Source: Pictodentalium vernedei
Lineage: Eukaryota > Mollusca > Scaphopoda > Dentaliida > Dentaliidae
Assembly: GCA_031216915.1 (NCBI GenBank)
Contig: CM062289.1
Span: 247,753,187 to 247,817,186 of the forward strand
Length of the DNA stretch: 64,000 nt
Direction: 5' to 3'
The notes beneath the pieces are model-generated. The model saw only the letters and a program-made list of their open reading frames with translations, did no database searches and was not told the origin of the DNA. The position numbers and the translations under genes were made by a program. How positions within the stretch are numbered: position 1 is the first letter of the stretch; each line of letters starts with the position of its first letter. Of this stretch, positions 21,767 through 32,729 are shown one piece after another.

Positions 21767-23108
21767 TAGCTCACCTGACTGAAAGTCAGGAGGAGCTTAA
21801 GTGATCACTTTATGTCTGTCGTCTGTCCATCCGTCATCCATCTGGTGTGAACTTTACATTCTCGATTTCTCCTCATAAACCACTGTGCCGAATTGAACCA
21901 AATTTGATGTGTATGTTCCTTATCATATGTCAATTCAAGTTTTTTCAAATAAAGTTGCCACGCCCATAGGGGGCATCACAATGGGCATTACTCTGATAGC
22001 ACCTATAAATTCTTTTCCAAAATTAAAAAAATCTTCTTCTCCAGAACCATCAATTATAAACTTTTGATATTTGGTATATAACATCTCTAGAGAAGACAAA
22101 TTCAGGTTTGTTCAAATCAAGTCCCTGGGTTAATATTTGGCCTCTCTACTGTTTAAGTTTAACTTAGTGAAATATGAGGAATGCTCTTTAAAAATCTTCT
22201 TCAGATCAACCAGTTAGAATCCTTTCATACTTGGTATGTGACTTCTCTAGGTGGGTTAGATTCAAGTTTTTTTCAAATCGAGTCCCTGGGTTAATATTTG
22301 GGTTACCTGTGGGAGCCCCAATTTTAACTTAGTGCAATACGAGTGAATTTCTTTAAAAAATCTTCTTCTTCGTATTCACCAGTCAGAATCCTTTCCTATT
22401 TGGTATACATCTCTGGATGGTTTAAATTCAAGTTTGTTCAAATCAGGTTCCCAGGTTAATATTTCAGCTCCCTATGGGAGCCCGAATTTTAACTTAATGC
22501 AATATGAGGAAATTTCTTTAAAAATCATCTTCAGCAGATCCACCAGTGGCAGTTAGAATGATTTCATATTTGGTACACAACTTCTAAGGGGGGGGGGGGG
22601 GGGGGAGGGATTGGGGGGATGGGGGGGGGGGGTCAGATTCAAGTTTGCTAAAATTGAATCCCTGGGTTAATATTTGGGAGCCCTAAGGCTAATTTTAACT
22701 TAATGCAATATGAAGGAATTTAAAATCTTCTCCAGAAGCATCTGTTAGAATTTTTTAATATATGTTTAACAACATCTCTAGTGGGTTGGATTCAAGTTTG
22801 TTCAAATCAAGTCCCTGGGTTAATATTGGGCTTTCTATTGAGTGGGTGGGGGGGGGATGGTTGCAATGACTGCAGTGACATAACAACCTTTGGAAGTTTG
22901 GCATTGCTTATCTACTGCTGATAGAAGTGGAAGCAGTCAGGAAGACCTATGGCAATAATCATCTGGCATGGACACAAGAGTTTTGAATAATTTCATGACT
23001 TCATTCCTCTATAGTGTTGATGAACTATGACTAACTGAATGTCACCCAAAATACTTCTTTAAACCACTTCGTCAGGTGAGCGATTAAGGCCCCTTGGCAC
23101 CCCTTGTT
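21767..23108 (+). mobile_element. Helentron-like nonautonomous element, about 1.34 kb
   Basis: Starts TTTTAGCTCACCTGACTG and folds AGTCAGG back at once. A 'tctgtcgtctgtccatccgt' spacer follows, then about five diverged 165-170-bp monomers ('atcttcttctccag', 'tttggtat', 'aagtttgttcaaat'), then the terminal TCAGGTGAGC (23072-23081) complementary to the start, and 'aaggccccttggcacccctt'. G-runs interrupt 22588-22632. No Rep/helicase frame, so it would depend on a helper. Confidence 0.8.
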
Positions 23109-23683
23109 TCACCAATGATGTCTTGTGTTATATTAAGATGAATTTTTCATCAAATCTAATCATGACTGCTTTAATGCAGCCATGACAAGATGTGATGAAA
23201 AACATCTAGAAAATACTCAGTGGGTTAAGAAAATCTTTGAAGAAAAAATTTGCATATTTGTTAGGATCACCACTTTTATCCCAGTACCAATAGGTATGAA
23301 TACATTACTAGCTAATGATGGGTTTTTGAAAGCCCTGGAATTTGATAATACTTTTTCAAAGCCTTGAAGGTTCAGTGAAGCCCACTTAATAAGATATTTC
23401 TTTGCTGAATTGCATGAAGTCTCCAACCACATAACCATTTCCCCTTCCTTCAGTACAAATTTTATCTTCTAATTGCATATAGAATATAGAGTAAATTTCT
23501 GTCAATTGAATAAAGGAAATGTTGAGATCTACCAAGAGAATTACTGTGACAGACATTGAATTCTCAAAGTTTATAGACCTTTTTGGCCTCAATACTTCTA
23601 ATATAAGCATTAATTGATTATATCTTGTTTGACAAAGCTCAGTAAGCTCTGTCAAACAAGTTATAATAGTTTGTTGGTTTTGT
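23109..23683. other. No feature recognised
   Basis: Several short frames (23182-23367 plus; 23217-23438 and 23386-23655 minus) overlap on both strands and have no recognisable motif. I do not support a gene here. Confidence 0.4.
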
Positions 23684-24360
23684 TTTATTGGGGTTTAATG
23701 ACACTTTCAACAGCTAGGGATATATCTTGTTGGACAATTTTATGGGAGGAGGAAACCAGAGTACCTGGAGAGAATCACTGAACAATGGTGAGGAACAGTC
23801 AGAATTCCCAGCATACTACAGGGATACTTTAGGGCATCTATAAGGGCCGTTTATGGTACCCTTTCCCAGTGACACATGGACATGATTTTTCCCAATTCTT
23901 AACCCCAATTTTCCCAGTCTCAGTTTCCACTGAGATTTAAAGCACGACTGGGTAGTAAAACTTACTTGTGGTATATATGCAGTTGCTTAGGTATTGGTCT
24001 CAGTGTGCTCTTCCAAATTCGAGTGTAAAATTTCAAAGTCTTTGTATGTTTTTCTCCTCTAAAACAAATTCCCAATCAGAGCCCCGATGTCACAAATTTT
24101 CCCAGTGGCATGGGCCCGACACTTTCCCAAAGAGGGCAGAATAATCACTGTACTAGCTCTGCACAGACAGAGAGAGCAGCCGTTGAAGGTAAGTGCACCA
24201 TCAATGTGCAGTGTATTTTAGTACACAGCACCACTTTGTCTCCCTGTGGCAATCAGGATTAAGTGTCTTGCCTAAAGACACAATGCTATTACTGCTGGTC
24301 AGGATCGACTGCCATTCTATTAGTTTGAAGCTTAATGCTCCAACCACTGAGTCACCACAC
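23684..24360 (-). mobile_element. Diverged tRNA-headed SINE with an internal insertion
   Basis: On the minus strand the head near 24358 shows 'GGTGACTCAGTGGTTGGAGC' (A-box region) and 'GGCAGTCGATCCTGACC' (B-box region). Body blocks 'gtgtcttgcctaaagacaca' and 'cagcaccactttgtctccct' follow, and the element ends in 'ttattggggtttaatgaca' at 23687-23707. The body is interrupted by about 310 bp (roughly 23838-24150) of unrelated sequence bounded by 'tttcccagtg' repeats. More diverged than the SINEs at 1077, 1745, 5010 and 37687. Confidence 0.7.
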
Positions 24361-24669
24361 TCTTCAAACAGGTTACAATACAATAAGTGAAACATTTATC
24401 ACTAGAATATAGAAAATGCCCAAATTCCTGTTAATTGATTATGCCTGTTAATTGAATATTTTTCTCTAGCAAAATGACTGTCACTAGCAAAATGACTGTG
24501 CAATTAACTTAGTTCCGAAATGAAAATGGTCTACAAAACCCCAAAGTGCTTGAACATGAGTCTGTTTCATAGGTACTCGTTTTGGTTTTTTGTGTTGCGC
24601 CAGTTGTGGCATTCAGGGTGGGTGATTTTTATTTTTTTTTAAATTGATTTTTTTTTATTTAAATCAGAT
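24361..24669. other. No feature recognised
   Basis: AT-rich stretch ending in T-runs that flank the next element. I see no gene. Confidence 0.4.
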
Positions 24670-26013
24670 TTTTAGCTCACCTGATTTTCAGTCAGGAGAG
24701 CTATAGTGATCACTCACCGTCCGTCGTCCGTGAACATGGTATTTGCATCTTCTCCTCTCAAACCGCTGAACCAGTTTAATTGATATTAGAGATAATAGTT
24801 TGTTATGACTTCGCAATTTGATTTTGTTCAAATCAAGTTGCCTCTTTCCTTGGTAGGGCCACGCATAAAAAGTATGCTTAAATGTTAAAAAACAATTTTT
24901 CTCATGAACCAGCAGTAGCAGAGACTTAATATTTGGTGTGCAGCTTCCTTTTGAGGTGTAGACTCAGATTTGTTCAAGAGAAGTTTGTGGGGCTATATTT
25001 GCCGTCATTATGGGAGGGGCAAGAATTTTTGCCCCTCCCAAAATTTCTATTTTCCAAACTGAGAGGCAGATTTGAACCAAATTTGATATGAGGGCTTATT
25101 GGGTCATAAGTACTTAATTTATGCCCAAATTTTTTTTCCCGTCGCTCCATGGGAACCGCAGGAGCTAAAAATAGAGAAAAAAAATTAAAACGCCCATATC
25201 TCCAAAACTACACAGCACTGAGAATTCTTATTTGGTGTGAAGTTTCCTTAGGACTGGTAAAAAAAATTGCTATTGGTTTTATCATGGGGTACTTTTCTGG
25301 GACTTTGAAAAAGTGCCGAGTCAGCATTTTTTAACACTGTGGGTAATGGGAAAAACATTTAAGACTACTTTTCTCCCAAACCACTGCTCCAAAACTTTCA
25401 AATTTCGCATATAACATCTTTGTAAGATTGTTTCACATGTTTATTGAAATCAATTCCCTGGGTCCATATTTGGGCTCTCTATGGGAGCCCAAATGTTTAA
25501 ATTAGTGCAGTATGAGGAATATTCTTTAAAAATCTTCTTCAGATCTACCAATAAGAATCTTTTGACATTTGTTTTGCAGCATCCTTAGGGGGGTGAGATT
25601 CAAGTTTGTTCAAGCCAAGTCCCTGGGTTCATATTTAGGCTGAAAATTTGGGGTCCCATTCCGGACTTAGAAATTTTGGACCAAAATCCAGAATTTTTTT
25701 TTGTTTTTGGTCAATTTTAAGAAGAAAAAAAAATTTTAGGCTGAAAATATTTTGGTCGGGACTTCGAAAATTTCCGAAGAAAAATAAAAAAAAATCTGTT
25801 TTTATGCGTTTATCTCAATTTTGGGACGTAAAAGTGCAGGAACTGAAAATAGAAGGAAAATCTTGTGTATTGTTTGGGCACAACTGCTTCATCTAGTTGG
25901 TATATGCTTTTCTTAGGAGGGGTGTATGCAGCTTATTCAAGTCAAGTCCCTGGTTTGATATGTAGACTACCATGTCAGGTGAGCACCCTCAGGCCCCTGG
26001 GGCCTCTTGTTTT
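24670..26013 (+). mobile_element. Helentron-like nonautonomous element, about 1.34 kb
   Basis: Begins TTTTAGCTCACCTGATTTTC with TCAGG fold-back (AGCTCACCTGA at 24674-24684). The spacer is 'accgtccgtcgtccgtg'. Monomers related to those at 15131 and 21767 follow. The terminal TCAGGTGAGC is at 25975-25984 and the hairpin AGGCCCCTGGGGCCT at 25991-26005, then CTTGTTTTT. The left-flank 'ttatttaaatcag' and right-flank 'tttatttaaatct' resemble each other. The insert 25635-25890 is an unrelated AT-rich stretch. No encoded protein. Confidence 0.82.
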
Positions 26014-26800
26014 TATTTAAATCTATTTATTTGATTTTTATTTCCATACTGTAAATTATTCACCAGAGGATACTTTTTCCCACATGATTTCTCACATGAT
26101 TCCTTTAGGTCAGAGAAATAGATTGACTCTGTTTCTCGTATCTAAAGGAATCATGTGGGAGAGTGTATTGGCAACAGTTTATATCAAAGGCTATACAAAG
26201 AATGGACACAAATAACTAATACTAAAACATTTACCTGTGTTACCCATTTCCGCGTATTGGGTGGCATGAGGGGAAGAATTCCAGAATACAGTTGGCATAG
26301 AATAGATGGAAATTGAAAGAAATCATTAAAACTTATGTTTTCTCATTGTTACAGAATTGCTTGAAAGAAGATGACTTCTCAAAAAAAAAAAAAAATATTG
26401 CTACTTGCAACATTCTTAAATCACTGATCCTTGTTCTCAGAGTTAATTTAGTATTGATGGGTTCATTGAAATATCATCATATGTATGTTTTTTGGTATGG
26501 GGATTCATATTATTTATGTTTTATTAATATGTCTCTATGTTAATTTACCACTAGATGTTGATCCAACTGCATACAAATTTTGTATTTTCTGGTGAACTTT
26601 TGTTTCAGTTAATGGACTATGTTGCTGTTTGATTTATTATTGGTCCACATGTGGTAAGTTAGGTTTTTCCCAATCTGTCCTTTTCATTGTTCCCTTCATA
26701 GGTATCATTCACTGGTGTTCTTTAGTGACTATTGTGGTTACTTTTTACATTGTCTTTGTTAACCTGTTTTCTTTGTAGTTTTCAGGTTAAGCTTTCCAGA
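26014..26800. other. Unassigned stretch with a hairpin; possible DIRS-F leader
   Basis: An inverted repeat, ACATGATTCCTTTAG against CTAAAGGAATCATGT, lies within 26090-26160. The remainder is AT-rich with one A-run. It precedes the DIRS-F gag start at 26801 and may be its 5' leader, but I see no ITR in it. Confidence 0.45.
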
Positions 26801-28344
26801 ATGCCGTACTCTGTTTTTGGCAATAAATGTCACTGCAAGAAACATGTGGATGATGACCACACCGATTGTATTTCTTGTAACGGATGCAGTTCTGATCTAC
26901 ATTGCACCCTGTGGTGTTTCGTCTAAGAAAATGTGGACTGATGTCCGGTGTATTGCTAAGAAAGATGCTAAGTGTTCTTCAGTTTCTAATGCATCTCCTC
27001 CTGTGATTGATTACATGCATGATAATAACAATTCTTTTTTTGCTGGTCTAGATCATGTTCCGGTTTCAGATTCTCATGGATTCCGATATTCTGGTGTTAG
27101 GGAATCCCTCGAGATGAGTGTTGCTTTGACAACTATGGAATCGGGGCCGATAGGTACTTTATTAATGATTCTTATCCTGAGTTGGTCCTTCGGGCTGACT
27201 CTGCAGCATTCACGGCCGTCAATGTAGTCGGATCTTTATCTGGCAATAGGGTAGGTACCGACTACTTTAATGAGTCCTATGTCTCGGGGACAAGTGTGAG
27301 CATTGCTGGTAAGAACTCAACAAAAAGGGTTCATTCCCATTCTGGTTCACACTCTGAAGTTCTGTCTTTTAGTGAAAGTTCATCAGGCATGTCAGGTGTT
27401 GAGGGCCTTCATGAAAATCAGTTATCTGTTGGCTCGCTTTCTAGAATTGATACTAGTCTTCCACTCTATACTTCATGTATCAATACATCGAGCCTACAGA
27501 CAGTATAGGTCAGCAGTCAGGTAGCTCCTTTCCATTATTCATACTCTTTCCATTGTACAAATACTGCTGATGCAGCAGTAAATCGAATTCAGACCCATAT
27601 TCAAACTCCCAATTATGGGTTTCGTACATTCGGCACTCCTGCATATAGGTCCGCTTCTCATTTCTCACATTCAGTCGGACACTATGGCAGTGCTGATGAA
27701 GCATTATCATCTTCTCTTCATCCATTGCTTCAGTTAGATTATGATTCAGGTATTCATGGGCATACTTCGCAGCAAGTCTCTCATTCATTTCCTATTGGCA
27801 GAGATTTGCCAGCGCAAATATCAACGTTCCATTTCCTTCCAGTCTCCAGCTGCAGAATGCGTTGACTTTAGCCTGTCTTCGGTCTACAAACAAATTGCTC
27901 AAACATTCTCTTCGCTTGCCGAATCCTTGATCTCTCATAAGAGATCTGCTGAGCAATTTGTAGACCTGGCACCTAAACAGTGTCGCGACTCTTGTTCTGA
28001 TCCTCATGTTGCAGTCGCTTCTTCTTCTGGTACGGATTTCGATTATGCCATGTCTGATGAAGAGGATGATTACATTGATGATGACTACTATGATGATTCT
28101 GTCACTCAGGTCCATCAATCGGATCTTGCGGAATCTTTGGATTTTTTCTTTGAACACGTTTCTGAGGCTAAACCTGAAGAGGTTCCTCAGATGCTTCGTA
28201 GAATGTCCATGGTAGAAAGAAGGTCATCTTCTTCCGTTAATCAGACTTTTTCTGGGTTGATTAAGCCTCTTCAGTCGCCGTTAGTTGATGATGCTTTTGC
28301 TTCCATCGATTCTCAGTTACCTGCTAAGGCTTCGAAGTCTTCAT
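26801..28344 (+). pseudogene. DIRS-F gag remnant (divergent DIRS-like family)
   Basis: The N-terminus (26801-26926) has the Cys/His pattern of DIRS-type gag: CHCKKHVDDDHTDCISC then NGC and LHC..W. This parallels CCSNC..H..C..C..C..C..W in DIRS-B. The frame then shifts (26817-27227, 27182-27508, about 27741-28344). The last piece is Ser-rich, has an acidic patch (DEEDDYIDDDYYDD) and a region ending QLPAKASKSS. The sequence is cut exactly where DIRS-B2 begins (28345). The downstream gag half is missing here; DIRS-E at 61915 begins with a gag C-terminal half of similar base composition. The role in the family is the structural protein; this copy is broken. Confidence 0.65.
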
Positions 28345-29190
28345 ATTTTTATACTAAAACCAATGGCCCAGACTTAGCTGGTGCAAAACTCATTAATTTC
28401 CAGGGCCAGACACAAATTTTGCCCCCCCCCCCCCCCCCCCCCCAATCCCCCAAATTTGCATACAAAACCAAAAAACCTTAAAGTCCTAACTGGTCCTCCA
28501 TACTTTTGTTCACTGCGCATGCGCAGTAACCAGGAAGGTAACGAAATTGGTGCCAACCTCATTCTTCTGTTTGGCCCAAAAATCAGCAACATCTGAACTG
28601 ACATCTGTGCTTTAAAATCTCTTTTCTGAAGATGCCAGACATAAATTATTCATCATTATGGTGGATTCAAGGAACTAAAAGGATGCTGGAAGTGAACTAT
28701 GAAGGTTTTGGACGTTCAGGGCTGTAACTTAAAAATAATTATGTAAAATTATTCATGTTTCCCATTCTCGTGACATTGGCCTGAACGTCATCATTCTTAC
28801 TGATGAAAAACCTACTGTTTGTTAATGTTCCTTCCCTCTCTTCCCATGAACCCTCCTGTCAAACTCCCAAACTTGTTGGCTTTTTTTATTGAAAATTTTT
28901 TAATTAAATTTCTTGTGAGTTTAACGTGATCTACGTAATGTTTATTCCGTTTATCCCCATGGTTACGTCCTCATCCTGGAGGTGTTAGGATGTATGTAGT
29001 CTTGCATCTTCTACAAGATGCACTGTTTTTTCTTCTCATGAAGATCTAGCTCTGCATCAGGTAGTATTTGATCGGTTTTTTGTCTTTGGGCTTATTGTAT
29101 AGCTTGTTGTTTAGTTTCTGGTTTTTCCTGTTGACGTTTTTTTTACTTGAACAATGCTTTAATATATTGTATACTGAGTCAAAAAATAAA
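28345..29190 (+). mobile_element. DIRS-B2: left ITR and leader fragment
   Basis: 'atttttatactaaaaccaat' begins a left ITR like those of DIRS-B and C ('ggcccagacttagctggtgc', 'cagacacaaattttg', palindrome ACTGCGCATGCGCAGT at 28512-28527). The leader (28590-29110) parallels 39410-39960. It ends at about 29190, where a Helentron-like element begins; no ORFs of this copy remain in sequence order. A C-run at 28423-28442 sits in the ITR. Confidence 0.82.
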
Positions 29191-29194
29191 GTAT

Positions 29195-29535
29195 AATAAA
29201 CTTTGAGGAGCAATGTCCGCTGCGAACTTTACAATATCGACTACTCCTCACAGTCTACTGGATCAAATTGAACTAAATTTGGTGTGCATGTTCCCTATCA
29301 TATGACAATTCAAACTTGTAGAAATAAACTTGCCGCACCCACAGGGAGCACCACAAGGGGCATAACTCTGATAGCACCCATGAATTTCTTTCCAAAATTC
29401 AAAAAAATCTTCTTCTTCAGATCCACCAGGCAGAATTCTTTCCTATTTGGTATACATTATCTCTAGGTGGGTCAGATTCAAGTTTGTTCAAATCGGTCCC
29501 CTGGATTCATATTTGGGTTCACAATAGAAGCCTGA
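29195..29535 (+). mobile_element. Helentron-like element, 5' part (interrupted by DIRS-B)
   Basis: 'gaactttac..tactcctcac', 'gaactaaatttggtgtgcat' and 'gttccctatcatatgac' match the 5' region of the element at 21767 (21845-21935). One monomer follows ('aatcttcttcttcagatcca', 'tcaaatcggtcccctggatt'), broken at 'gaagcctga', and resumes at 36670 with 'attcgaacttagtgc'. Confidence 0.82.
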
Positions 29536-29738
29536 ATTTTTATACTGTACCAATGCCCCAGACTTAGCTGGTGCTAACTCTAACAAAACCAGGGCCAAAC
29601 ACAAATTTTGCCCCCCAATCCCCAAAATTTGCATCCAAAACAAAAAGAAATCATGTCCTAAAGGACCTCCATACTACGCCCCCACTGCGCATGCGCAGTG
29701 TCACGGACGTCCCGAAATTGGCGCCAATTATCATTCTC
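29536..29738 (+). repeat. DIRS-B left inverted terminal repeat
   Basis: Complementary, with very few mismatches, to 36443-36669. Contains 'ccagacttagctggtgctaa', 'caaacacaaattttgccccc', the palindrome ACTGCGCATGCGCAGT (29684-29699) and 'gaaattggcgccaattatca'. Confidence 0.93.
29686..29697. promoter_or_regulatory. NRF1-like palindrome in left ITR
   Basis: TGCGCATGCGCA matches the vertebrate/metazoan NRF1 consensus YGCGCAYGCGCR exactly. It is conserved in the ITRs of DIRS-B (also 36482-36493), DIRS-B2 (28514-28525) and DIRS-C (39327-39338), and partly decayed in DIRS-A and the right ITR of DIRS-C. A promoter role is inference. Confidence 0.5.
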
Positions 29739-30628
29739 TGTTTGGCCCTTCATCAGTCAACATCTCACTATCTTTGTGCTTGTAAATCTCAGTTTAAAGG
29801 ATGCCAGACACGTAATTTTTGGAGAAATGGTGATTCTAAGGAGGATATAGAAGGAGGAGAGGAAAAAGAAGTGACAAAAAATAATCAGGGCTGTACTTAA
29901 AATTTTTTGATGAAATTATGTTAAGTTGCCTATTTTCGAGGCATGGGCCTCTTGTTGTCATTCTTGCTAAATGTTGCACTGCTTATTCAGTGTTTCCTCT
30001 CCCCTAGCCTTTTAAAGTCCCCCCTTGCAATTCTCCCATGCTTTTGGCATATTTTTGAGAAAGTTCATTTCTAAAATTTTCCTGGGAGAGTTGCTTGGAT
30101 ACAGAATGTTTTCTGTTATTTTCCCCATAGTTACGTTTTCACCCATGGGTGTATAAACGTTGTGTTCTGCATCTTCCATCTGATGTTCTGCAGATTCTCC
30201 CCTGGGAGTCTCTGTCTTGCATCAGATAGAGTGTAATTTTGATGACTGATTTCGGGCCAGTTTTCTCAGTGCCTGGAGTCATGTTTTCTGGTGTTTTACA
30301 CTGTTTGTTTACATTGGCAACAGCCTTTTTTGAGGGGGGCTGTTTGCCTTTGGTGTAGTTTATCTCACTATAAGATACATTTATATTATCCGTAAGTGTC
30401 TCATTAATTATTTAATATAAATTTAAACTTTATTTTGACCACACTTTGCCATCGGATCCATCGGGGCTCAACGTTACTTTTCAGCAACTTGGGCTTCGCT
30501 GAAAAAATATTTTTTCAAAATCATTTTGATTTGCAATTGTTTTTTCATTTATTAATGGATCATGTTATTATGTATCTTTGTGTCAGGGGTTTGTGCGAGT
30601 AACTAGGACTTGTTGTTGACTTTTCACA
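29739..30628 (+). other. DIRS-B 5' leader
   Basis: Noncoding; parallels the leaders at 7546-8127, 28590-29110 and 39400-40260 ('gatgccagacac', 'cagggctgtactt', 'ccatagttacgttttcaccc', 'tcttccatctgatg'). Ends just before the gag ATG, with 'ttgacttttcacaatg'. Contains the promoter region if transcription starts in the left ITR. Confidence 0.75.
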
Positions 30629-32729
30629 ATGAAAGGATGTTGTTCAAATTGTAATGGGAAGAAATCTTCCTCTGACTTTCATGATCATTGTATTAATTGT
30701 AGTCAGTGTTCTCGCACTAATCCCTGTCCTAGTCCTATATGTCAATATTGGGATGATAAACATTGGAAACGTGTGTCACGGTATGTTGTTTCTGGAGAAA
30801 GGGCTATGCCGGCTCTTTCTCCGCAAGGTCACTCTACTCTCTCAGTTTCTATTTCAGAGGAACAAGAACAGGGTGATGTTTCCATGTTATCTTCTACAAG
30901 TGTGCGTCCGTCGTCACAAATGAATTCAGAGCTAGCGGCAAAAGTGCTCATGGAGATTAGACAAATGTCGTCCGCTAGCTCGCCCGGTGTAGCGTCCATT
31001 CACCGAATGGTTCGGCAGCCGGGTTCGTCCGATGCGGTCCAGGAGGAAATTTTGGGTGATGCGAGCACTATAATCATACAAGGTGCTCACCCAGTGACGG
31101 CGGATAGTAAGCGAGAACGGAGGAAGCCTTTGAGTCCGGTTCCTAGCTCGTCCAGGTCCAGCCGGGCCACGAGCGAGAGAGGCCCCTCTCTCGTACAACA
31201 ACATCTGGGACCAGATGTTGTGGTACAAAATGTGTCGCAAGCGGAGCATACGTCCGTCGCTCGGGACGCTCCGTTGTATAGGCAGTCCGCGGAGACTGCT
31301 AAGGCTTCTTCTTCTCGTCAGCGCACACGACCGCACCTTGGCTGCGTGACCGCCGATATTTTACCAGCTTTGCCGATCAAGGATTCTTCAGCGACCAGGT
31401 CACACCATCCGGCAGCCAGGGATTCGAGACCGATGGACTCCGGACGTTCGCATAGAAAAAGTATGCGGGAGCCATCTGATGCGGAGCTGCCCTCGGCGAA
31501 GCAGCGAAAGACTGCGCCTCCGCAGGTCTCGACGCCGGACATTCTTGTGCAGATAGCACAGCTTATCGCAGCAGCCGACAGAAACGGTGTCGGATCGAGA
31601 ATTATCCGACGGCGCTGGGTCGGTACGCTCCGCCGAAGCATCGGGGGCGGACGACCGGGAACATCATGAGGTCCGACCGGATGGTGAAAGGGATACGGAT
31701 GATTTGGAGCTATCCCTTTCGGAACAACATAAAGCTGCCGTGGACTTCATCCGGCACTTTCTCCCTCAAGTTGTTCCGTCGGGCCAGACTGCTGCGGTTC
31801 CGGACAAGAGGATTATAGCGTCATTGGACTCTGAATTTTTTGAGCGGTTCAGGGACATCGCTCCCGAGTTTCCGTCGCAGTCCAATAATGTTGCAAGAAC
31901 ATTTGAATTATTGAACGACGCTATATTTAAACTTGCTTCCAAGACAGGGAAAGCAGGTTTCTTGTCCGCTAATACTCTCAACCTGCCTTTCATTAATGCA
32001 AGGAATAAATTCGACACGGCAGGACAGGGTATCCCGAGAGTTCCTCTGCGTATGGACGACGAGGCGGAAGACTTAGAGCTATCATTACCATCGTCGCCTT
32101 CTATTCCAACCGCGGTGTTGGAAACAGCTATTGCGTCTAACAGAGCCAATTTAGATGCCTTATCTTACGCAGATCACCTTACTAAGGCGTTATCACTGTG
32201 CCTTCAAGGGAAAGAGTTTCAGGATATACAATCCTCTTTAAGACTTCTTTCAAGGGCAGTAGCTTATTCCACGTGTAACTCCGCCCTTTCAGTGGCAAAC
32301 CTGGAGTTGGTTAGACGTGACGCAGCCCTAGCTACATCCACACTCGTGGATTCTAAGGTGAAGAACTCTCTTAGAGTCGCTTCGGTCTCCGGAGAACTTC
32401 TCTTTGACGGCAAGCTTTCTGCTATTTATGATAAAATTACAAAGAAAGCTTCGGATTCTCTGTTGTTCAAATCTGCTTCTAAGAAGCCGGATACAGCAGA
32501 CAAGAATAAGACAGGCACTTCTGGGTCTAATGCGCCCAAGAGAGGTTCCTATAGAGGTTCCGGTGCGTCCTCTTGGTCTTATTCGAGAGACTGTCAGGGT
32601 AGCGACTCTCGTTCGGGACGTCCTTCGGGCCGGGACAACCGGTCGGACGCCCCAAGGTCGACGGAGCGAGGTGCGGGTTGTGGAGGACGTGGTTTCTCCT
32701 ACCGCAGGCCTCGCAGGTCCAGGAGGTGA
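30629..32729 (+). pseudogene. DIRS-B gag (one frameshift)
   Basis: Two overlapping open pieces, 30629-31669 and the frame open to 32729, together make a gag of about 700 codons. The first has an N-terminal Cys/His module (Cys 5, 8, 21, 24, 27, 33, 38; His 18, 20; Trp 41) and a long Ser-rich linker. It leaves frame near 31575-31587, whereas DIRS-A, C and D read straight through the same place (ELSDGAGSV block). This is therefore a one-base indel, not a programmed shift. The second piece carries the conserved core (SLSEQHKAAVDFI; NRANLDALSYADHLTKAL; SALSVANLELVRRDAALATS) and an Arg/Gly/Ser-rich basic tail ending RRPRRSRR. Family role: particle protein that packages RNA. Confidence 0.87.

Noticed and set aside
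27792-28157. Minus-strand 121-codon frame
   Set aside because: Shadow of the plus-strand DIRS-F gag; no motif.
28374-28604. Proline-rich frame ending near 28481 and its mirror
   Set aside because: Runs through the C-run in the DIRS-B2 ITR; homopolymer translation.
30629-32729. Programmed frameshift between two gag ORFs in DIRS-B
   Set aside because: DIRS-A, C and D read the same position in one continuous frame, so an accidental indel is simpler.
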